The translations under genes and the position numbers were made by a program. 59,002 nucleotides of DNA from JBBDSU01 sp040904825. GTDB taxonomy: Bacteria; Actinomycetota; Nitriliruptoria; Nitriliruptorales; Nitriliruptoraceae. Numbering within the stretch: the stretch's first letter is position 1; the number at the start of each line of letters is the position of its first letter. The notes beneath the pieces were generated by a model. That model did not search any database, had not been told where the DNA came from, and saw only the letters and a program-made list of their open reading frames with translations. The stretch lies in NCBI GenBank assembly GCA_040904825.1, contig JBBDSU010000009.1:1-59002 (forward strand), written 5' to 3'. Positions 28,615 to 35,784 of the stretch are shown here, one piece after another.

Positions 28615-29585
28615 TGTCTGGACGGATCCTGGTCGCTGACGATGATGCCGACATTCGCCTGTTGTTGACGACATGCCTTGAGCTTGAAGGATTTGAGGTC
28701 ATCCAGGCCTCCGATGGTGACGAAGTGATCGAATATGCACGTCGAGGTGATACCGATGTGCTCGTTCTCGACATCCTGATGCCTGGGTTGTCGGGTCTGG
28801 AGGTACTCGAACGGCTTCGCGCTGACGGTCAGACCGAACACCTTCCAGTGCTGATATTGACCGCGCTCACGGGCACTGGTGACCTCGTGACAGGGCTTGG
28901 GGCCGGTGCGGACGATTACATTCGCAAACCGTTTGTCCCAAGCGAACTTGTGGCGCGTGTGCAGAGCGCACTTCGCAGAGCCGATCAACAACGGTCGCGC
29001 AATCCTCTGACCGGCCTGCCGGGAAACGAAGGCATTCTCGAAGAGCTGCAGCGCGGACTCGCCCTGTCGCGCCCCACCGCGCTGTTGTATGTCGATCTCG
29101 ACAATTTCAAGGCGTACAACGATCACTACGGCTTCCTGCGCGGCGACGAGGTCCTCAAGGCGGTTGCGCGGCTGTTGCTGGATATTCGCGCCGAGAGTGA
29201 AGATGAGGTGTTCGTCGGACATGTCGGCGGTGATGATTTCGTACTCATCGGTCCTCCGAAACGTGCCGAAAGCATCGCCGCGACAGTATGCACACGGTTC
29301 GACGCGTTGGCCCCGAGCCTGTACGACGACGCTGACCAGGAGCAGGGAGGCATCGTGATCACCGATCGTCGTGGCGTCCCACAACGTTTCGGCTTCATGG
29401 CTCTGTCGATCGGGATTGCTGTCAATGCCCACGGTGAGTTTGCTCATCCAGGCGAGTTTGTCACCGTTGCAACCGAGATGAAACACGTGGCGAAGATCGA
29501 CAGCTCACCAGGATCGCGGCACGCCCGCGACCGGCGCCGCCGCGATCAACAGCGGCCGCACTCAGCCGCGCACCAGGCTGGCTGA
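28614..29585 (+). CDS. Response regulator with GGDEF-like output domain
   Basis: A 323-residue two-domain protein. The receiver (about 3-120) has the acidic pair in VADDDADIR, the phospho-acceptor Asp in VLVLDILMPG, the Thr in LILTALTG and the Lys in YIRKPF. The output domain (about 130-295) begins NPLTGLPGNEGI and has LLYVDLDNFKAYND and HVGGDDFVLIG. The signature is GGDDF rather than GG(D/E)EF and no RxxD inhibitory site is visible, so diguanylate cyclase activity is uncertain. An Arg-rich tail ends it. No sensor kinase is adjacent. A GTG at 28611 is an alternative start. Confidence 0.85.
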   Translation: MSGRILVADDDADIRLLLTTCLELEGFEVIQASDGDEVIEYARRGDTDVLVLDILMPGLSGLEVLERLRADGQTEHLPVLILTALTGTGDLVTGLGAGADDYIRKPFVPSELVARVQSALRRADQQRSRNPLTGLPGNEGILEELQRGLALSRPTALLYVDLDNFKAYNDHYGFLRGDEVLKAVARLLLDIRAESEDEVFVGHVGGDDFVLIGPPKRAESIAATVCTRFDALAPSLYDDADQEQGGIVITDRRGVPQRFGFMALSIGIAVNAHGEFAHPGEFVTVATEMKHVAKIDSSPGSRHARDRRRRDQQRPHSAAHQAG

Positions 29586-30652
29586 TGCCGCTCGTAGCTC
29601 ACTCGGCGCTGCCGTCGTTCGCGGAATTGGCTGCCCGCGGCGAGCAGGTCGTGTCGCTGGACGAAGCGCTACGACAGGACATTCGCGAACTGCATATCGG
29701 GTTGCTCAATATGATGCCGGATGCGGCCCTGCGGGTCACCGAGCAGCAGTACCTGCGGCTGCTCGGCAGCGCGAACCAGATTGTCCAGATCTATCTGTAC
29801 CCGTTCACGGTTCCTGGCCTTGAGCGCGGCCGGGCGACACAGGACTACGTCGATCGCTATTACACCGATCTTGATCAGCTCAAGATCGACGGACTCGACG
29901 GGCTCATCATCTCAGGCGCAAACGTCAACCGGCCAGAACTTGAGCTGGAGCCTTTCTGGCAACCTCTCGCTGACATCGTCGAGTGGGCCAGCGAACACGT
30001 CACGTCAGTCTTGTGCTCGTGTTTGGCGACTCACGCCCTCGTAGCGCAGCTCCATGGCATTCGTCGCAGAAAGCTCGCTTCCAAACGGTGGGGGGTCTAC
30101 GAACACCGTGTGGTCGATCCGAGTCATCCACTCCTGCATGGCACGAATACTCGTTTCGACGTCCCTCATTCGCGGTGGAACGAGATCACCTCCGCCCAGG
30201 TGGCATCCGCAGGGCTTCGCGTCCTGATCGAGTCCCACGAAGGTGATTTTCACATGGGAACCAGCGCTGACGGCATTCGGTTGGTGTACCTGCAGGGCCA
30301 TCCGGAATATGACGCCACCAGTCTGCTCAAGGAATACAAGCGCGAAGTGGGCAGATTCCTCGATGGCGAGTTGTCGGATATTCCTCCTCAGCCGGCCAAC
30401 TACTTGTCCGCCGAAAGTGCTCGCGTCGCTCGCGAATACCTTGACGCGGCAATCGCAGCCCGAGAGCACGGCGAGCCAATCCCGGCGTTTCCCGAGGAAG
30501 TGTTAGCTGCCACCCTCGACAACACGTGGACCGATACGGGTAAGGCCATCTTCAACAACTGGCTGGGCCAGATCTATCGGCTGACCGACATTGAGCGGGG
30601 CGTGCCGTTCATGCCCGGCGTGGATCCGGCGAATCCGCTTGGATTGCTGTGA
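29585..30652 (+). CDS. metA: Homoserine O-acyltransferase, MetA family
   Basis: A 355-residue class I glutamine-amidotransferase-fold acyltransferase of methionine synthesis. Landmarks are IGLLNMMPDAALRVTEQQ (compare NLMPxK in E. coli MetA), the nucleophile Cys in SVLCSCLATHAL, PHSRWNE, and the His-Glu pair in LQGHPEYDAT. It follows the branch of MetA proteins with NMMPDAAL rather than the E. coli branch. Whether succinyl or acetyl is used cannot be read reliably from sequence. The downstream metY, specific for O-acetylhomoserine in known cases, would favour acetyl. Confidence 0.85.
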   Translation: MPLVAHSALPSFAELAARGEQVVSLDEALRQDIRELHIGLLNMMPDAALRVTEQQYLRLLGSANQIVQIYLYPFTVPGLERGRATQDYVDRYYTDLDQLKIDGLDGLIISGANVNRPELELEPFWQPLADIVEWASEHVTSVLCSCLATHALVAQLHGIRRRKLASKRWGVYEHRVVDPSHPLLHGTNTRFDVPHSRWNEITSAQVASAGLRVLIESHEGDFHMGTSADGIRLVYLQGHPEYDATSLLKEYKREVGRFLDGELSDIPPQPANYLSAESARVAREYLDAAIAAREHGEPIPAFPEEVLAATLDNTWTDTGKAIFNNWLGQIYRLTDIERGVPFMPGVDPANPLGLL

Positions 30653-30684
30653 TCACGATCGGCGCAGCGACTGATGACCCAAAA

Positions 30685-30743
30685 GACGGCGTGATGGCAC
30701 GCAGTGCCAGTGTGACCGTCGCATCGTGCCAACAAGGCACGAT
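30685..30743 (+). promoter_or_regulatory. Structured metA-metY intercistronic RNA
   Basis: Two hairpins lie in the 117-bp spacer. The first has an outer stem GACGG/CCGTC (30685-30689 with 30716-30720), an internal loop CGTGA opposite GTGTGA, and an inner stem TGGCAC/GTGCCA closing a GCA loop. The second is a perfect eight-base-pair hairpin ATCGTGCC-AACAA-GGCACGAT (30723-30743). Because GGCAC and GTGCC recur, GGCAC of the first can pair with GTGCC of the second, giving mutually exclusive folds. There is no U-tract, so it is not a classical terminator. The metY Shine-Dalgarno AAAGGA lies 14 bases after it. Confidence 0.5.
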
Positions 30744-30769
30744 CACCGCCGAATGAAAGGAACAATCTG

Positions 30770-32044
30770 ATGAAGCGTGAAACCATGGCAGTCCATGCGG
30801 GCTATAGCCACGATCCAACGACGAAAGCGGTCGCCGTTCCGATCTATCAAACAGTCGCGTACGCCTTCGACGACGCGCAACACGGCGCTGACCTGTTCAA
30901 TCTGGCGGTGGAAGGCAACATCTACACCCGCATCATGAACCCGACACAGGACGTGCTGGAACAGCGCATCGCGGCACTCGAAGGTGGGATTGCCGCGCTC
31001 GCCGTGAGTGCCGGAAGCGCCGCGATCAACTATGCGGTTCTGACCATCGCCAAGGTCGGCAGCAACATCGTCACCGTTCCTCAGTTGTATGGCGGGACTT
31101 ACACGCTGTTCGCTCACATGCTGCCCGCCCAAGGCATCGACGTTCGATTCGCTGACGACGATTCACCGGAAGCGATCGCCCGCCACATCGATAACAAGAC
31201 AGCGGCGGTGTTCATCGAGTCGATCGGCAACCCGGCCGGCAACATTCCTGATCTGGAAGCCATCACCAAGGTCGCACACGACCACGGGGTACCGGTGATC
31301 GTCGACTCAACGGTGCCAACACCCGCGTTGATGCGGCCGATCGAGTGGGGCGCTGACATTGTCGTCCACTCAATGACGAAGTACATCGGAGGCCACGGCA
31401 ATTCCCTGGGCGGCATCATCGTGGACGCTGGCACGTTCCCGTGGGCGGAGCACGCCGACAGGTTCCCGATGCTCAACGAACCCGAGCCGGCCTACCACGG
31501 TCTGGTCTACACCGAAGCGCTTGGGCCAGCCGCCTACATCGGTCGGGCTCGCACCGTTCCCTTGCGCAATACCGGATCGGCGATCAGTCCCTTCAACGCT
31601 TGGCAGATCCTGCAGGGACTTCAAACGCTGAGCTTGAGAATGGAACGGCACGTCGACAACGCCCTTGCGGTAGCCCGCTACCTCGAAGATCACCCCAAGG
31701 TCGCGTGGGTCGAATATGCCGGGCTCGCGTCGTCGCCGTACCACGAACTGGCCAACAAGTACACAGGTGGACGACCATCGGGCCTGTTGTCCTTTGGCGT
31801 GAAGGGCGGATTCGAATCTGGCGTCAAGTTCTATGACGCCTTGGAGCTCTTCACCAGGCTCGTCAACATTGGTGACACACGGTCGCTGGCCGCTCATCCG
31901 GCATCAACAACGCATCGCCAGCTGAGCGAAGACGAACAGGCCACCGCAGGCGTCGCACCCGATGCGATTCGACTGTGTGTGGGCATCGAGCACATCGATG
32001 ACATTCTCGCCGATCTTGAACAGGCGCTGGCTGCCATCGACTGA
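30770..32044 (+). CDS. metY: O-acetylhomoserine sulfhydrylase (aminocarboxypropyltransferase)
   Basis: A 424-residue Cys/Met-metabolism PLP enzyme that makes homocysteine directly from acylated homoserine and sulfide. The N-terminal AVHAGYSHDPTT, YTRIMNPTQDVLEQRIAALEGG (landmark), the PLP aspartate in VDSTVPTPAL and the PLP lysine in HSMTKYIGGHGNSLGG are all present. The about 424-residue length and the NPEPAYHG-like EPEPAYHGLVY segment match MetY rather than the shorter MetB/MetC enzymes. Its location after metA gives a two-step direct-sulfhydrylation module. Confidence 0.93.
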   Translation: MKRETMAVHAGYSHDPTTKAVAVPIYQTVAYAFDDAQHGADLFNLAVEGNIYTRIMNPTQDVLEQRIAALEGGIAALAVSAGSAAINYAVLTIAKVGSNIVTVPQLYGGTYTLFAHMLPAQGIDVRFADDDSPEAIARHIDNKTAAVFIESIGNPAGNIPDLEAITKVAHDHGVPVIVDSTVPTPALMRPIEWGADIVVHSMTKYIGGHGNSLGGIIVDAGTFPWAEHADRFPMLNEPEPAYHGLVYTEALGPAAYIGRARTVPLRNTGSAISPFNAWQILQGLQTLSLRMERHVDNALAVARYLEDHPKVAWVEYAGLASSPYHELANKYTGGRPSGLLSFGVKGGFESGVKFYDALELFTRLVNIGDTRSLAAHPASTTHRQLSEDEQATAGVAPDAIRLCVGIEHIDDILADLEQALAAID

Positions 32045-32053
32045 ACATCAAGG

Positions 32054-32091
32054 TGCGCTGCGGGCCGGGCATGCGCTTGGCCCGCAGCGCA
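32054..32091 (+). terminator. Strong hairpin after metY, probable terminator
   Basis: TGCGCTGCGGGCC (32054-32066) and GGCCCGCAGCGCA (32079-32091) form a perfect 13-bp stem with a 12-base loop, ten bases after the metY stop. The following bases GCAGTCATTCCTCTT are pyrimidine-rich but hold no run of T. This is typical of actinobacterial terminators that lack a U-tract. It separates the met genes from the rib promoter. Confidence 0.8.
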
Positions 32092-32123
32092 GCAGTCATT
32101 CCTCTTGCGCCGTGGTTGCCATC

Positions 32124-32151
32124 TCGACACCGAAGCAGATCTCACTACAGT
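32124..32151 (+). promoter_or_regulatory. Candidate promoter of the riboflavin operon
   Basis: TCGACA (32124-32129, one mismatch to the -35 consensus) and TACAGT (32146-32151, four of six to the -10 consensus) are spaced by 16 bp, just after the terminator and before ribD. Predicted initiation near 32158 leaves a short leader. It has no room for an FMN riboswitch, and none of its conserved blocks is seen. Confidence 0.5.
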
Positions 32152-32205
32152 GAACAGCTGCCGGGCCGCACCATGCGCGCCTTAACGCCACAGGTGCGCA
32201 AGCAC

Positions 32206-33327
32206 ATGCCTTCCTCGTTGTCAGACATCGATCGCCGGCACCTCGTCGGCGCCGTTGCGCATGCTGAGGCGGCTCGCCACCGCACCAGTCCCAATCCTGC
32301 TGTCGGCTGTGTGATTGCCCACGGCGAGACGATCATTGGCGTTGGCGCGACTGAGACAGTGGGAGGATGGCATGCTGAGATTGCTGCCCTGGCTGATGCC
32401 GGGGCGTCATCAGTCGCTGGTGCAACTGCGTATGTGACCCTGGCGCCCTGTGCCCATCAGGGCAGGACTCCGCCATGCGCTGACGCGTTGATCGACGCCG
32501 GTATCCAACGAGTCGTAGTCGCACTCGATGATCCGAATCCCGCGGCTGACGGCGGCCTTCGTCGTCTCCGAGACGCACACCTGGACGTTGTTGTACTCAA
32601 CCCAAGCCACATCGTTGCTCGAACGGTGGCATGCCAACTCGAAGGCTTCCTCACGGTTGTTGCGACGCAGCGACCGTTCATCACGCTCAAGGTGGCGCAG
32701 AGCACTGATGGGCGCATGCGGCTCGCTGACAAGAAGTGGATCACCGGCGTAGACGCACGGCGATCCGTCCACCGATGGAGGAGTGTCGTCGACGGAGTGC
32801 TCGTGGGCGTTGCAACTGTCATCGCCGACGATCCCATGCTCACGGTGCGATTGGTTGGCAGGACATGCCCTTCGCCACCATCTGTGGTGATCGACAGCCG
32901 TCTGCGCACTCCCATCGATGCCCAGATTGTCCGGCCCGGAACCATCATCATCACGACTGATAACCACGATCAAGCCCGGCGCAGCCAGTTGGTAAGCAAA
33001 GGGGTGGAGGTCGTTGCCGTCGCTGCCGACCGACAGCGGGTGGACCTCAGCGAGGCAATGAAGGCCCTGGCGCAACGAGGCATGCTCAATGTGTTCGCTG
33101 AACCTGGACCCATGCTTGGTGGCGCGTTGCGTTCCCAAGATCTCGTGGACCGACTGGTGGTCCACACGGCAGTCCATGACGATGACGGCCCACCGACCAA
33201 CTGCCTCCAAGCGCCCGGCGGTGCAAAATGGATCCTTGAACGCTCAGGTGGAGCTGGTTTGGACGTGATCCAGCAGTGGCTGCGGGTCCGTATCCTGGGA
33301 GGCTCACGCTTTGCGGAGACGCGCTGA
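32206..33327 (+). CDS. ribD: Bifunctional riboflavin biosynthesis deaminase/reductase RibD
   Basis: A 373-residue two-domain enzyme. The N-terminal CMP/dCMP-deaminase fold has TSPNPAVGCVIA, the zinc His and catalytic Glu in WHAEIAAL, and the zinc Cys residues in PCAHQGRTPPCADAL. The C-terminal reductase domain starts near residue 145 with RPFITLKVAQSTDGRM. It deaminates and then reduces the pyrimidine intermediate. The ATG at 32206 gives the family N-terminus; an in-frame ATG at 32173 would sit only about 15 bases from the predicted transcript start. It ends as TGATG with ribE. Confidence 0.95.
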   Translation: MPSSLSDIDRRHLVGAVAHAEAARHRTSPNPAVGCVIAHGETIIGVGATETVGGWHAEIAALADAGASSVAGATAYVTLAPCAHQGRTPPCADALIDAGIQRVVVALDDPNPAADGGLRRLRDAHLDVVVLNPSHIVARTVACQLEGFLTVVATQRPFITLKVAQSTDGRMRLADKKWITGVDARRSVHRWRSVVDGVLVGVATVIADDPMLTVRLVGRTCPSPPSVVIDSRLRTPIDAQIVRPGTIIITTDNHDQARRSQLVSKGVEVVAVAADRQRVDLSEAMKALAQRGMLNVFAEPGPMLGGALRSQDLVDRLVVHTAVHDDDGPPTNCLQAPGGAKWILERSGGAGLDVIQQWLRVRILGGSRFAETR

Positions 33328-33953
33328 TGTTCACCGGAATCGTCGAGGAACAAGGCTGCGTGCTGGCTATCGCGGGAAACGATGATCGGGCAACGATCAG
33401 GTTCGCTGCCCGCGTGGTGCTCGAAGGTACGCAAGTGGGGGATTCGATCAGCGTCGACGGCTGCTGCCTCACCGTCACCGACATCGATGACGACGAATTC
33501 TCGGTGGACGTGATGAGCGAAACGCTGAGCGTGACGAACCTGAACAATCTTGACGTCGGCAACGCAGTCAACCTCGAAAGGGCCATGGTCGTCGGTGGAA
33601 GACTTGGGGGCCACCTCGTTCAAGGTCATGTCGATGCGACCGGCTCGGTGACGAACCTTGAAGTGTTGCCCGGCGCGACGGTCATCACCATTGCTGTGCC
33701 CGAGCAACTCCGTCCCTACGTGGCCCCAAAGGGTTCCGTGACCGTCAACGGCGTGAGTCTGACGGTCGTCGCAGTCGGTGAAGAAGCCTTCACCGTCAGT
33801 CTCATTCCGCACACCCTCGCGACCACGACGCTGGGTTCTGCTGCGGTTGGTCAGACGGTGAACCTTGAGGCTGACATGATCGCCAAGCATGTGGCACACC
33901 TGTTGACAGTTGGCGCACCATCGCCATATTCCTCAGCAGAGGACAGGCAGTGA
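33327..33953 (+). CDS. ribE: Riboflavin synthase, alpha chain type
   Basis: A 208-residue protein built from two similar beta-barrel lumazine-binding repeats. The first opens MFTGIVEEQGCV and holds VGDSISVDGCCLTV. The second holds GGHLVQGHVDATGSV and the parallel KGSVTVNGVSLTVV. It dismutates two molecules of dimethylribityllumazine to riboflavin. The start is fixed by the MFTGIVE family N-terminus at the TGATG junction with ribD. The stop overlaps the ribBA GTG by four bases. Confidence 0.97.
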   Translation: MFTGIVEEQGCVLAIAGNDDRATIRFAARVVLEGTQVGDSISVDGCCLTVTDIDDDEFSVDVMSETLSVTNLNNLDVGNAVNLERAMVVGGRLGGHLVQGHVDATGSVTNLEVLPGATVITIAVPEQLRPYVAPKGSVTVNGVSLTVVAVGEEAFTVSLIPHTLATTTLGSAAVGQTVNLEADMIAKHVAHLLTVGAPSPYSSAEDRQ

Positions 33954-35317
33954 GCAAATTCGCCACGATCGAGGAGGCCGTCGCCGTCATTGCCGCCGGC
34001 GGCATGGTTGTTGTGGTCGATGATGAGGACCGCGAGAACGAAGGTGACCTGGTCATGGCAGCCGATGCGGCGACCGCCGAGACTGTGTCATTCGTGATCA
34101 ACTCGGCACGCGGCCTGCTGTGCGTTCCCATGCTTGGCGAGGACCTGGATCGGTTGCAGATCCCACCCATGGTGGCGCGCAATCAGGATCCAACCGGGAC
34201 CGCATTCACCGTCAGCGTGGATGCGACACAAGGGACTTCGACAGGCATCTCCGCTGCGGATCGAGCGAGAAGCTGTCGCGTACTGGCAGACGCTGCATCG
34301 CAGCCCGATGACCTGACCCGCCCTGGCCACGTGTTCCCGCTTCGCTACGCGCCGGGAGGCGTGCTGCGCCGACCTGGCCACACCGAAGCGGCCGTCGATT
34401 TGGCACGTCTCGCAGAACGACGTCCAGCAGGGCTCATCTGTGAGATTGTCAACGACGACGGCTCGATGGCACGACTGCCTGACCTGCAGGTATTCGCCGC
34501 GAAACATGATCTCCTCATCATCACGATCGCCGACCTGATCGCCTATCGACGACATCATGAAGCCATCATCGAACGAGTTGGCCGAGCCAAACTGCCCACT
34601 CCGTACGGCCTGTTCACCGTTGTTGGCTACCGCAACTCGGTCGACGGCACGGAGTCAGTTGCGCTGCTCCACGGAGATCCTGAAGATCACAGCGACGTCC
34701 TAGTGCGCATGCATTCGGAGTGCTTGACCGGCGACGTGTTTCGATCGTTGCGATGCGACTGTGGTCCGCAACTCGATCTGGCCATGGCGCGCATCGCTGA
34801 CGAAGGTCGTGGAGTCATCGTCTATCTGCGCGGCCACGAGGGACGCGGCATCGGTTTGCTCCACAAGTTGCGCGCCTACGAACTGCAGGATGATGGGCAG
34901 GACACCGTCGACGCCAACCTCGCTTTGGGGCTTCCTGCCGATGCGCGCGACTATGGCATCGGTGCCTCCATTCTGGCCGATCTTGGACTGTCGACGTTGA
35001 AGCTATTGACGAACAATCCGGCCAAACGTGCAGCGTTGGCGGGGTTCGGCCTTTCGGTGGTCGAGCGTGTTCCCATCGAAGTCGTCCCGACCAAAGACAA
35101 TGCTGGATACCTGGCGACCAAAGTCGCACGGATGGGACACGAACTTGCCGGCGGTGCGGTCGCGGTGTCGTCGGGGGTCGGTGATATTGCCCAGCAACGC
35201 GCCGACGCACCCCAACGAGTCGTGCGAGCAGACCGGGGCCTGGCCATGGCGCCGCCGCCGGAAGATGCCGACGATCGGGTTGGTCAGCCTCGGCCAACCG
35301 GAACGGACAGCAAATGA
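33950..35317 (+). CDS. ribBA: Bifunctional DHBP synthase / GTP cyclohydrolase II RibBA
   Basis: A 455-residue fusion. RibB (about 1-200) has VVDDEDRENEGDLVMAA with the acidic metal site, and PGHVFPLRYAPGGVLRRPGHTEA (landmark). RibA (about 205-400) has the zinc cysteines in HSECLTGDVFRSLRCDCGPQ and the YLRGHEGRGIGL segment, with a GTP-site LTNNP near the end. RibB supplies the four-carbon unit and RibA opens GTP. A tail of about 55 residues, rich in Ala, Pro and Asp, follows the core. Both ends overlap neighbouring genes by four bases. Confidence 0.97.
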   Translation: MSKFATIEEAVAVIAAGGMVVVVDDEDRENEGDLVMAADAATAETVSFVINSARGLLCVPMLGEDLDRLQIPPMVARNQDPTGTAFTVSVDATQGTSTGISAADRARSCRVLADAASQPDDLTRPGHVFPLRYAPGGVLRRPGHTEAAVDLARLAERRPAGLICEIVNDDGSMARLPDLQVFAAKHDLLIITIADLIAYRRHHEAIIERVGRAKLPTPYGLFTVVGYRNSVDGTESVALLHGDPEDHSDVLVRMHSECLTGDVFRSLRCDCGPQLDLAMARIADEGRGVIVYLRGHEGRGIGLLHKLRAYELQDDGQDTVDANLALGLPADARDYGIGASILADLGLSTLKLLTNNPAKRAALAGFGLSVVERVPIEVVPTKDNAGYLATKVARMGHELAGGAVAVSSGVGDIAQQRADAPQRVVRADRGLAMAPPPEDADDRVGQPRPTGTDSK

Positions 35318-35784
35318 AGCAATCTGCGGCTGTTCCTCCGGACCTCGACGGTGCCGGTCTGCGTTTTGGTCTCGTGGCAGCCCGGTTCAACGCATCAGTG
35401 ACAGAACGCCTTGTTGACGGCGCACGACGCGCGCTTGAGATCCACGGCGTTGCCAACAGCGATGTCACGCAATTGTGGGTGCCAGGAGCATTTGAGGTCC
35501 CCGTGGTCCTCGAACGGTTGGCACGATCCGGCCGCGTCGATGGGCTCGTCGCTATTGCGTGCATCGTGCGGGGAGAGACTCCCCATTTCGACATCGTCGC
35601 GCAAGCATGCGCCGCAGGTTGTGAAGCAGTAGCACGACGCCACGGAGTCCCCGTTGGATTGGGCGTGTTGACGACTGATGACTGGCAGCAGGCTGAAGCG
35701 CGAGCAGGCGGCATCCACGGCAACAAGGGTGAAGATGCCGCATTGGCAGCACTGGAAACCGCGCTGGTACTACGCGAACTGTGA
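35314..35784 (+). CDS. ribH: 6,7-dimethyl-8-ribityllumazine synthase
   Basis: A 156-residue lumazine synthase that joins the RibB and RibD products. RFGLVAARFNASVTERL, the VPGAFEVPVVLERLA helix, the catalytic region IACIVRGETPHFDIVAQACAAG (landmark, His conserved) and GVLTTDDWQQAEAR are in family order. It probably assembles into a hollow 60-mer or a pentamer. It completes the ribD-E-BA-H set; the phosphatase step is not in the window. Its stop overlaps the next start as GTGA. Confidence 0.97.
   Translation: MKQSAAVPPDLDGAGLRFGLVAARFNASVTERLVDGARRALEIHGVANSDVTQLWVPGAFEVPVVLERLARSGRVDGLVAIACIVRGETPHFDIVAQACAAGCEAVARRHGVPVGLGVLTTDDWQQAEARAGGIHGNKGEDAALAALETALVLREL

Noticed and set aside
32053..32205. 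N-terminal extension of RibD.
   Set aside because: It would be translated from the terminator stem and upstream of the predicted promoter; the family N-terminus begins after 32206.
32092..32205. FMN riboswitch upstream of ribD.
   Set aside because: None of the conserved RFN blocks is present and the predicted leader is too short.
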